Shown here piece by piece: positions 7,904 through 14,592 of a stretch of 64,000 nucleotides of DNA. How positions within the stretch are numbered: the stretch's first letter is position 1; every line of letters begins with the position of its first letter. Made by a program: the position numbers and the translations under genes. The notes below the pieces were generated by a model. It worked only from the letters and a program-made list of their open reading frames with translations. It had not been told where the DNA came from and made no database searches. The DNA lies in NCBI GenBank assembly GCA_002373505.1, contig DFKE01000012.1:1-64000 (forward strand), read 5' to 3'. Source of the stretch: Bacteroidales bacterium UBA3653. GTDB taxonomy: Bacteria > Bacteroidota > Bacteroidia > Bacteroidales > Paludibacteraceae.

Positions 7904-10900
7904 AACGCGCACTCAAAATCATAGGTTGGACGTTTCTGGGTATCGTGGTAGCCGTAGTGGCGGTAGCCTCTATCGCTATGTACGTGATCTTCACGCCGGA
8001 GCGTCTGACACCTATTGCCCGCCAGGCTGCGGACAAATTCATCACTTGCGAGCATGAGATAGGAGAGGTCGATCTGACTTTCTTCTCCACCTTCCCGCGC
8101 TTCGGCCTGCGGGCGGACGGACTGCTGCTGATCAATCCGATGACCGGCAGCCGGAACGACACGGTCGTTGAAGCGAAACATCTGGTAGCTACAGTGGATG
8201 TGATGGAGTTCCTGAACCATAAGAATCTCCATGTCCATGAGGCGGTGCTGGATGATGCACGGGTCAATTTCTATATCGCGCCGGACGGTACAACCAATCT
8301 CACCGGTGCTTTCGTCACTTCGCCGGATACGATAGAAGAAGCGGATACAACCGCTTTCTCGCTGCCGTTCGATGCACTTAAGGTGGACGGCTTGCGCATC
8401 AAAGCCAATTATATCACTTTCGTGGACGACAAAGACACTGTCTCTGCTTCGCTCGGCGAAACGGAGCTGGCGGTTCAGGCAAACAGTTGGGAGGATATGT
8501 TCCTCTCGCTGGACGCGCGGGATGTGTGCGCGAATCTTAAAGGAGAGGCGTATGCCGACTCCCTGCGCGTGAAACTGGATGCCCCTATGGCAATGAATCT
8601 GGACGCGATGCACTTTGCTTTCCGCAGAGCCGAACTGGCGGTCAATGAGTTTGCGCTGGTGCTCGACGGAAGTGCAGATATCCTCGATTCCATCGGGGTG
8701 GATATGGGTGTAACGACCAAAGGAAAGTGGCAACTCAAACCTCTCATGGCGCTTATTCCGGAGAAATTCGCCAAGTCGCTCAGCGACCTGGATGTGGACG
8801 GCGAGGCGGAGTTGGAAGCAACGATACAAGGTTATGTCTCTGACCATCAGATGCCGCGTGTGCAGGCGCATCTTACGCTGGACGACGGCGAAGGCAGTTA
8901 CAAACCGCTGCCTTATACGCTGCGGGACGTAGAGATGGATGCTACTGCCGATATCCGCCTGACGGAAGGGCAGATCAGCAATGTGGAGATTCATAAACTG
9001 CATGCCGCTACGCGCAATTCTCAATTCTCAATTCTCAATTCTCAATTGTCCGACCTTATGGGCGATATGCTGCTTGATCTGGCGCTGAACCTCGACGCCA
9101 ACCTGCCGGACTTTGCGTACTTCCTGCCGGAGGCAATGACCCTCAACGGCAAAGCCAAAGGAACCGCGAAAGCGAAGATCCGTCTGGATGACCTGACGGA
9201 GATGCGGCTGGAGAAGGGCAGGATCAGTGCGGACCTCGACCTGAAGGATATCCATTATGCGATGGATTCGATGGTAGCGGACCTGCCTAAGACCCATGCT
9301 ACGCTCCAACTGCCGAACCCCAAACCCTCCAAACCGAAAGTCAACTGGGCGCGGATAGACCTGACGACGGACAAAGTGGATTTTGCGATGGCTATGCCCC
9401 TCAATTGTCAACTGTCAACTATCAATTGTCAATTGGAAACAGGCAACGTGCTCTCGAAAGATCCGGTGCTGTATGCAGCCGTAGGCTTGGATTCCGAGAG
9501 GCCGGTAGAGGTGGAGATGGACTCGATGGGTGGCACGATCGATGCGCCCAAAATGAAATTGTACGCGGAGTATAACACCAAGGACACGACCGTCATGCCG
9601 GTGGCGCAGGCTGTGATAGACTGCGATGCGTTGGACGGGTTCTTCAAAGATATCAAAGCCGACTTGGCTGCTTCCCATCTGGAGGCTGCGCTCTCCGGAG
9701 GACGAAAAGACAAGTCCGCTCCGCGCCTGCAAGCCAAACTGAAGACACAGGCGCTGAATGCGCGTATGGGAGACGAACTGACCGCCAAGACCGGCAAACT
9801 GGATTTGGAAGCCGCCGCGCGATATAAAGCAGGGGAGGAAAATATCCTGCTCCAATGGAACCCGAGGCTGAAGGTGAACCTCAAGAACGGCGAGGTGAAC
9901 CTGCCGGAACGGTTGCCGGAAGCGGTGGTCATCCCGTCTATCGAGTTCAGTTATTCCAACCGCGAGATGGCGATAGACAACTCCCGTATCGAGTTAGGCA
10001 ACTCCGATCTGAACCTGAAAGGCAATGTACGCAATATAGGCAAATGGTTCCGCCATGAGGCGGTTCTGGAGGGCGAGTTGGATGTCGTCTCCGACCATTG
10101 CGATGCCAACCAACTGCTTGCATGGTTCTCCGCCGACGAAGGGAGCGAAGAGACTAACCCCACCCCTGCCCTCCCCTCAAGGGAGGGAGAACCGAGTGTA
10201 GGACCTACCACCTCCCCTGAGGGGAGGACGGGTGGGGTTTCCGAGACGGATCCTTTTTTAGTTCCTACCGACGTGGATCTGGCGCTCAATACCCATATGC
10301 GTCAGGTGGAGATCTTCAACCAGGTGGCTTCGGACCTCAAGGGAGGTATCTTCGTCAAGGACGGTACGCTGATTCTGGATGAGGTGGGATTTGTATGCCG
10401 CGCCGCCAAACTGCAGTTGACTGCTATGTACCGCACGCCGCGCCGGAATCATCTCTATTTGGGATTTGACTACCACATGATTGATGTGGACATCGACGAA
10501 CTGCTGACGATGATTCCTAACTTGGAGCAGATGGTGCCGATGCTCTCTTCGTTCAAGGGCGCAGCGCAGTTCCATCTGGCGGCGGAGACCTATCTCAACA
10601 GCCAGTATCAGCCTAAGATGAGTACGCTGCGCGGCGCTGCTTCGCTGACAGGGAAAGACCTCGTGGTGCTGGACGGAGAGACCTTCTCCAAGATCAGCAA
10701 ACTGCTGATGTTCAAGAAGAAGACGGAGAACAGGATCGACTCTATCAACGCCGAACTGACGGTCTATAAGAACGAGATAGACGTCTATCCGCTCTGCGTG
10801 CAGATGGACAACTACATGGTCGCCCTCGGCGGACGGCATAACACCGACATGACCTTCAATTACGATATCAACGTCCTCAGCCCTATCTATCTGGGCGTGA

Positions 10901-11058
10901 ACGTGAGCGGGAACATAGACGATCTGAAGATCAAACTCGCCAAATGCAAGTTCGCCCAGGATTTCAAACCGCACTGGTATCAGAAAGCGGACAACCAGTC
11001 CCGCGAACTCCGTGAACGGATCAAGAAATCTATGGAGAAAAACGTCCGAATAAAGTGA
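7900..11058 (+). CDS. AsmA-like envelope protein
   Basis: A 1,052-residue protein with one N-terminal membrane helix (about residues 8-31, TFLGIVVAVVAVASIAMYVIF) and a long beta-rich body. The N-terminal block 'FTPERLTPIARQAADKFI...EVDLTFFSTFPRFGLRADGL' and the C-terminal 'MTFNYDINVLSPIYLGVNVSG' are typical of AsmA/TamB-like bridge proteins of Bacteroidetes, thought to move or organise lipids between membranes. Two heptamer tracts (about residues 372-384 and 501-513) and one palindromic element (about residues 753-781, including PTPALPSREGE) are inserted in frame. The gene overlaps the preceding lipoprotein gene by 4 nt. Its TGA stop lies inside a GTGACAAA repeat tract. Confidence 0.85.
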   Translation: MKRALKIIGWTFLGIVVAVVAVASIAMYVIFTPERLTPIARQAADKFITCEHEIGEVDLTFFSTFPRFGLRADGLLLINPMTGSRNDTVVEAKHLVATVDVMEFLNHKNLHVHEAVLDDARVNFYIAPDGTTNLTGAFVTSPDTIEEADTTAFSLPFDALKVDGLRIKANYITFVDDKDTVSASLGETELAVQANSWEDMFLSLDARDVCANLKGEAYADSLRVKLDAPMAMNLDAMHFAFRRAELAVNEFALVLDGSADILDSIGVDMGVTTKGKWQLKPLMALIPEKFAKSLSDLDVDGEAELEATIQGYVSDHQMPRVQAHLTLDDGEGSYKPLPYTLRDVEMDATADIRLTEGQISNVEIHKLHAATRNSQFSILNSQLSDLMGDMLLDLALNLDANLPDFAYFLPEAMTLNGKAKGTAKAKIRLDDLTEMRLEKGRISADLDLKDIHYAMDSMVADLPKTHATLQLPNPKPSKPKVNWARIDLTTDKVDFAMAMPLNCQLSTINCQLETGNVLSKDPVLYAAVGLDSERPVEVEMDSMGGTIDAPKMKLYAEYNTKDTTVMPVAQAVIDCDALDGFFKDIKADLAASHLEAALSGGRKDKSAPRLQAKLKTQALNARMGDELTAKTGKLDLEAAARYKAGEENILLQWNPRLKVNLKNGEVNLPERLPEAVVIPSIEFSYSNREMAIDNSRIELGNSDLNLKGNVRNIGKWFRHEAVLEGELDVVSDHCDANQLLAWFSADEGSEETNPTPALPSREGEPSVGPTTSPEGRTGGVSETDPFLVPTDVDLALNTHMRQVEIFNQVASDLKGGIFVKDGTLILDEVGFVCRAAKLQLTAMYRTPRRNHLYLGFDYHMIDVDIDELLTMIPNLEQMVPMLSSFKGAAQFHLAAETYLNSQYQPKMSTLRGAASLTGKDLVVLDGETFSKISKLLMFKKKTENRIDSINAELTVYKNEIDVYPLCVQMDNYMVALGGRHNTDMTFNYDINVLSPIYLGVNVSGNIDDLKIKLAKCKFAQDFKPHWYQKADNQSRELRERIKKSMEKNVRIK
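9015..9050 (+). repeat. In-frame heptamer tract (TCAATTC) in the AsmA-like gene
   Basis: Four consecutive CAATTCT copies and one CAATTGT encode NSQFSILNSQLS, the same peptide as in IleS. Flanking sequence (KLHAAT before, DLMGDMLLDLAL after) reads as ordinary protein. Confidence 0.92.
9401..9436 (+). repeat. Second in-frame heptamer tract in the AsmA-like gene
   Basis: Units TCAATTG, TCAACTG, TCAACTA, TCAATTG, TCAATTG encode LNCQLSTINCQLE. It is a more diverged version of the same family. Confidence 0.88.
10155..10242. repeat. GC-rich palindromic element inserted in frame
   Basis: An approximately 88-bp element framed by AACCCCACCC and its complement GGGTGGGGTT. It holds two inner palindromes of the type CTCCCCTnAGGGGAG. 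It is translated without stops as TPALPSREGEPS then VGPTTSPEGRTGG. Half-size copies occur at 13,671 and 29,140. This resembles, in principle, the Rickettsia palindromic elements that are tolerated inside genes; no relationship is implied. Confidence 0.85.
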
Positions 11059-11090
11059 CAAAGGGACAAGGGACAAAGTGACAAAGGAAA
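11054..11090 (+). repeat. Intergenic 7/8-nt tract (GGGACAA)
   Basis: Units GTGACAAA, GGGACAA, GGGACAAA, GTGACAAA. The TGA in the first unit is the stop codon of the AsmA-like gene. Confidence 0.8.
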
Positions 11091-11106
11091 TTAATTACAG
11101 GACAAT

Positions 11107-13224
11107 ATGAAAAAAACAATTCTTTTAGGAGCGCTAGCTATGAGTTTATTAGCATGCAACCACGCCAACCCGTTGTTGGAGCAGCCGAACACCCCTTACG
11201 GCGTACCGGCATTTGACCAAGTGAAGAACGAGCATTATCTGCCTGCTTTCGAAGAGGCTATCCGTCAGAACAAGGCGGAGATAGAGGCGATAGCGAATAA
11301 CGCAGCCGAACCGACGTTTGAGAATACGATTGTGGCATTAGACCGCGCAGGCATGCTGCTGGACCGCGTGTCGGGCGTGTTCTTTAATGTCCTGGAGGCG
11401 GACGGCAACGACGAGATGAACGCGATTGCCGAGCAGGTGAGTCCGATGCTGAGTGAACTGAGCGACGGTATCATCCTCAACGAGGCGCTCTTCCGCCGTG
11501 TAAAGGCCGTCTATGACCAGCGTGAGCAACTCGGGCTCAACCCCGAACAGATGCGTCTGGTGACCGAGACCTACAAGTCGTTCGCCGACAACGGCGCCAA
11601 CCTGCCGGAGGACAAGAAAGAGCGGCTCAAAGAGATCAACAAGGAGCTGGGTCTGCTCTCCCTCAAGTTCGGCAATAACGTCGTGGCGGAGACCAATGCC
11701 TGCCAGTTCTTTGTGAAGGACGAGGCGCAACTGGCGGGTCTGCCTGAGTCCGCCAAGGCTGCGGCTGCGGAGGAAGCTGCGGCTGCGGGACATCCGGGAG
11801 AATGGCTCTTCACCCCGAAGCGTACGTCTTTCACTCCGGTGCTCCAATACTGCGAGAACCGCGAGCTGCGCAAACAACTGCTGATGGACTACACCACCCG
11901 CGGAAACCACGATAACGAGAACGACAACAAGGCTGTCATCGTCCGTGAGATGGAGTTGCGTATCGAGAAAGCCAAACTCTTCGGCTATGACAACCCTGCG
12001 GACTATATCCTTGCGGACTGCATGGCGAAGAACCATCAGACGGTGGACGCTTTCCTTGCTTCCGTCTGGACACCCTCGCTGGAGGCTGCCAAACGCGAAG
12101 CTGCCGAGTTGCAAAAACTCCTTGACGAGGACCTGAAAAATAATTCTCAATTATCAATTGTCAATTCTCAATTAGCCCCTTGGGATTGGTGGTACTACGC
12201 CGAGAAACTGCGTAAGGAGAAGTATGCGCTGGACGAGGAGGAACTGAAGCCTTATTTCGAACTGAACAACGTCCGCAAGGGTGCGTTCGGCGTGGCTACC
12301 AAGCTGTACGGCCTGCAGTTCGAACCGCTGAAGGACATGCCGGTTTATAATCCCGAGGTGGAGGTCTTCAAGGTGACCGACGCGGCAGGCGAACTCATCG
12401 GCATTCTCTATACCGATTATTTCCCGCGTGCGGGCAAGCGTCCGGGCGCATGGATGAATAATATAATGTCCCAGTATGTCGATGCAGAGGGAGTGGACCA
12501 TCGTCCGGTGATTATCAATGTGGGTAACTTCAACAAACCTACCGCCGGCAACCCGTCTCTGCTCTCGATGGACGATGTAGAGACGCTCTTCCATGAGTTC
12601 GGCCACGCGCTGCACGGCTTGCTCAGCAAGGCGCATTACAAATCCCTCTCCGGCACCAACACGCCGCGTGATTTCGTCGAACTGCCGTCCCAGTTCATGG
12701 AGAACTATGCCTACGAACCGGAGGTGCTCAAGACCTATGCCTTCCATTATCAGACGGGCGAAGTGATCCCGGACAGCCTGATTGCTAAGATCAACGCTGC
12801 CGGTAAATTCAACCAGGGATTTGTGCAGACAGAACTGCTCTCGGCTTCTATCCTGGATATGGATTTCCATGAGTTGACTACCGCCGAAGGGCTGGATGTC
12901 AATGCCTTTGAGCAGGCAAGTATGGAGAAGATGGGTATGATACCGGAGATTATTGTTCGCTATCGTCCTACGTTCTACAACCATATCTTCACTACGGGCT
13001 ACGAGGCAGGCTATTACAGCTATACCTGGGCAGCGGTGCTGGATGCAGACGCTTTTGCGGCGTTCAAGGAGACCGGCAACCTGTTTGATGCCGAGACCGC
13101 TGCGCGGTTCCGTCATCTGCTTGAGCAGGGCGGCACACGCGATGCGCAGGAACTCTATCTGGAGTTCCGGGGCAAGGAAGCTGACCCGCAGCACCTCCTC
13201 CGCCGCAATGGATTTATCGAATAA
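11107..13224 (+). CDS. M3 family metallopeptidase (Dcp-like), lipoprotein
   Basis: A 705-residue zinc peptidase of family M3 (oligopeptidase/peptidyl-dipeptidase Dcp type), which cleaves short peptides. The catalytic motif HEFGHALHG begins near residue 496 (HExxH), and the downstream glutamate and 'EYETGY-like' substrate region 'FTTGYEAGYYSYTWA' matches the family. A lipobox LLAC (Cys about residue 17) suggests export to the periplasm or outer membrane. Starting region 'NPLLEQPNTPYGVPAFDQVKNEHYLPAFEEA' is typical of Bacteroidetes M3 peptidases. A heptamer-derived peptide (NNSQLSIVNSQLA, about residues 345-357) interrupts the helical domain in frame. Single gene spaced by repeat tracts on both sides. 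Confidence 0.92.
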   Translation: MKKTILLGALAMSLLACNHANPLLEQPNTPYGVPAFDQVKNEHYLPAFEEAIRQNKAEIEAIANNAAEPTFENTIVALDRAGMLLDRVSGVFFNVLEADGNDEMNAIAEQVSPMLSELSDGIILNEALFRRVKAVYDQREQLGLNPEQMRLVTETYKSFADNGANLPEDKKERLKEINKELGLLSLKFGNNVVAETNACQFFVKDEAQLAGLPESAKAAAAEEAAAAGHPGEWLFTPKRTSFTPVLQYCENRELRKQLLMDYTTRGNHDNENDNKAVIVREMELRIEKAKLFGYDNPADYILADCMAKNHQTVDAFLASVWTPSLEAAKREAAELQKLLDEDLKNNSQLSIVNSQLAPWDWWYYAEKLRKEKYALDEEELKPYFELNNVRKGAFGVATKLYGLQFEPLKDMPVYNPEVEVFKVTDAAGELIGILYTDYFPRAGKRPGAWMNNIMSQYVDAEGVDHRPVIINVGNFNKPTAGNPSLLSMDDVETLFHEFGHALHGLLSKAHYKSLSGTNTPRDFVELPSQFMENYAYEPEVLKTYAFHYQTGEVIPDSLIAKINAAGKFNQGFVQTELLSASILDMDFHELTTAEGLDVNAFEQASMEKMGMIPEIIVRYRPTFYNHIFTTGYEAGYYSYTWAAVLDADAFAAFKETGNLFDAETAARFRHLLEQGGTRDAQELYLEFRGKEADPQHLLRRNGFIE
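12141..12176 (+). repeat. In-frame heptamer tract (TCAATTN) in the M3 peptidase
   Basis: Units TCAATTA, TCAATTG, TCAATTC, TCAATTA encode SQLSIVNSQL between a charged linker (LDEDLK) and APWDWWYY. Confidence 0.92.
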
Positions 13225-13230
13225 CCCCTT

Positions 13231-13261
13231 CGTACATCGTACATCGTTAAATCGTACATCC
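13231..13261 (+). repeat. Intergenic heptamer tract (CGTACAT)
   Basis: Units CGTACAT, CGTACAT, CGTTAAAT, CGTACAT fill the gap between the M3 peptidase and the next gene. The probable TTG start codon of that gene follows within 2 nt. Confidence 0.85.
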
Positions 13262-13262
13262 T

Positions 13263-13787
13263 TTGACTCGTCAGACTCAGACCATATTGTACCATCTGTT
13301 GCCGATAGCCTTCTGGCTGTTGGCGGCAGGTGGTGCGTTGCTGCCTGTTTTCTTGCTCCCACTCTCAACTTTCAACTCTCAACTTTCAACTCTCAACTAT
13401 CTTCTCCCTGCCGTTTTTGTTCTCATTGCCGTTCTACTGCTTACTCATATCAAACGCCACGCTTCTGCCGTAGAACCGGCTTTTCTGGTGGCGGTGTTGT
13501 TAGGTGTCGCTTCCTGTTGGTTGCCCACTGTTGTTTTTCTGATTCTTCCAGCCTGGATATACTTGGCGTACCGTCATCTGATAGAGTGGCGGGTCATATG
13601 GGCGACCCTCATCGGTCTTGCGCTGGTAGCAATATGGGTAGCCGTCTTCGTTTACTTTGGATTAATAGAAACACCCTCCCTTGAGGGGAGGGCTGGGGTG
13701 GGGTTCTTTGCTTGGATCCCCGTAGGTGCTTTCCTTGTAGCCTATATCGCTTCCGCCGTTGTGCGGCATAACCTGCGTGTACGATAG
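13263..13787 (+). CDS. Hypothetical multi-pass membrane protein with two repeat insertions
   Basis: A 174-residue protein of unknown function with about five hydrophobic segments (around residues 9-31, 46-60, 72-94, 106-131, 147-167). There is no ATG near the N-terminus; the likely start is TTG immediately after the CGTACAT tract. Two foreign peptides sit in the hydrophilic loops: STFNSQLSTLN (about residues 34-45, heptamer tract) and ETPSLEGRAGVGF (about residues 136-148, palindromic element). With these removed the protein would be a compact helical membrane protein. I recognise no family. It ends the plus-strand housekeeping run. Confidence 0.6.
   Translation: MTRQTQTILYHLLPIAFWLLAAGGALLPVFLLPLSTFNSQLSTLNYLLPAVFVLIAVLLLTHIKRHASAVEPAFLVAVLLGVASCWLPTVVFLILPAWIYLAYRHLIEWRVIWATLIGLALVAIWVAVFVYFGLIETPSLEGRAGVGFFAWIPVGAFLVAYIASAVVRHNLRVR
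13361..13400 (+). repeat. In-frame heptamer tract (CTCAACT/TTCAACT)
   Basis: Units ACTCTCA, ACTTTCA, ACTCTCA, ACTTTCA, ACTCTCA alternate between two spellings, giving a 14-nt super-period. They lie in a loop between two predicted membrane helices. Confidence 0.9.
13671..13704. repeat. GC-rich palindromic half-element in frame
   Basis: Reverse-complement copy of one half of the element at 10,155: CCCTCCCTTGAGGGGAGGG followed by CTGGGGTGGGG. It is read as TPSLEGRAGVG, so the element is stop-free in this orientation also. Confidence 0.85.
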
Positions 13788-14225
13788 AATATGCCATATA
13801 GTCTTGCTGTTCACGGCTGTAGTCTTCTCATCATGCAGCCGCGGTGGAACAGGAATGTCTCTAACCGAGGCGCAGGAGGACTATGCTGAAATGCTTTTTA
13901 TCCCAATTCCGTAGGAGCTAAATCAAGCGCTACTCCGTCATTATGCATCAAACCACACTAAAATAGTTCTCGATATAAAAAATCGTCCACTGTAGCGGAC
14001 GATTTTTGTTCACCATTTAACGACCAAAGGTCGCGCTCAACCAGAAACGGCAGCCACATGGCTGTCGTTTCTGTCGAGTAATAATCGTTCGAGCTATGCG
14101 AGATAAGACGAGGCGACTCGTAAATTGCCCCTTTCCCCGTGGCGGTTTTCCCCGATTAACGGGGACAACCTAGCGTCCCGAACAGTACGTCCGTGCCGTT
14201 AAGGATCGGGCGTACGACTAAAAGC
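13788..14225. other. Non-coding region with several hairpins
   Basis: No convincing coding sequence on either strand. It carries three strong inverted repeats: 13,978-14,007 (11-bp stem with T-run, terminator-like), 14,043-14,072 (13-bp stem AGAAACGGCAGCC) and about 14,146-14,166 (CCCCG/CGGGG). Bases 14,107-14,120 match the 3' part of the tRNA-Pro gene at 13 of 14 positions, and 14,174-14,183 matches its anticodon loop. This may be a decayed tRNA copy or a junction scar. Confidence 0.5.
13978..14007. terminator. Bidirectional intrinsic terminator
   Basis: An 11-bp perfect stem AAAAATCGTCC / GGACGATTTTT with an 8-nt loop. The A and T runs make it usable in both directions, closing the plus-strand operon that ends at 13,787. 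Confidence 0.75.
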
Positions 14226-14260
14226 AAACGAGAGACCATCAAATGATGATTCTCTCGTTT
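14226..14260 (-). terminator. Terminator of tRNA-Pro
   Basis: On the minus strand, a 10-bp stem AAACGAGAGA / TCTCTCGTTT starts at the encoded CCA end of the tRNA, followed by GCTTTT. Position and orientation fit a tRNA terminator. Confidence 0.7.
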
Positions 14261-14335
14261 GGTCGAGAAGAGGCGACTCGAACGCCCGACCCCTACGTCC
14301 CGAACGTAGTGCGCTACCAACTGCGCTACTTCTCG
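14260..14335 (-). tRNA. tRNA-Pro (anticodon CGG)
   Basis: Full cloverleaf on the minus strand. The acceptor stem CGAGAAG / CTTCTCG pairs perfectly, the D stem is GCGC/GCGC, the anticodon stem is CTACG/CGTAG with loop TTCGGGA (anticodon CGG), and the T arm is GGGCG-TTCGAGT-CGCCT with one G-U pair. The discriminator is A and CCA appears to be encoded (14,260-14,262). C1-G72 and A73 are the usual proline identity features. Confidence 0.95.
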
Positions 14336-14545
14336 AAATGCGGAGCATTTCTTCGGACTCTCTTAACAGTTCGTAGTTTACCTGGTCGTAAAGCAGGGAA
14401 CCCAGCCCTCCTTTACTTCCGTAAACTATCTCCTGTTTGCGAGAGGTCTCGATTGCTTTCGCTCACGCTTATGTCTCGCTTAATCTCACAAAAGCGGTTT
14501 TTTAACCGTTTTTTTCTCGGCGCAAGTGCCTTCGATTAAAAAGCG
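14336..14545 (-). ncRNA. Structured leader upstream of tRNA-Pro
   Basis: About 210 nt lie between the promoter at 14,550 and the tRNA. No gene is credible here. Bases 14,375-14,427 form a nested hairpin on the minus strand: outer AGTTTAC/GTAAACT, inner GTAAAG/CTTTAC, then GGG/CCC. It may be a processed leader or a small RNA; no known Rfam family is recognised. Confidence 0.35.
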
Positions 14546-14549
14546 GGTG

Positions 14550-14580
14550 CAAAAGTACTGCTTTTTTTTGATATACGCAA
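14550..14580 (-). promoter_or_regulatory. Promoter for the tRNA-Pro transcript
   Basis: On the minus strand, TTG-N20-TACTTTTG, matching the Bacteroidetes sigma-ABfr consensus. It shares the string AAAGCAGTACTTTTG with the tRNA-Met promoter at 24,753. Confidence 0.8.
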
Positions 14581-14592
14581 ATTTTTTGCGAT

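Noticed and set aside
14243..14539. A 98-residue plus-strand reading frame beginning MMILSFGREEATRTPDP
   Set aside because: It is the antisense of the tRNA-Pro gene and its leader. TRTPDPYVPN is a known type of false protein from tRNA shadows.
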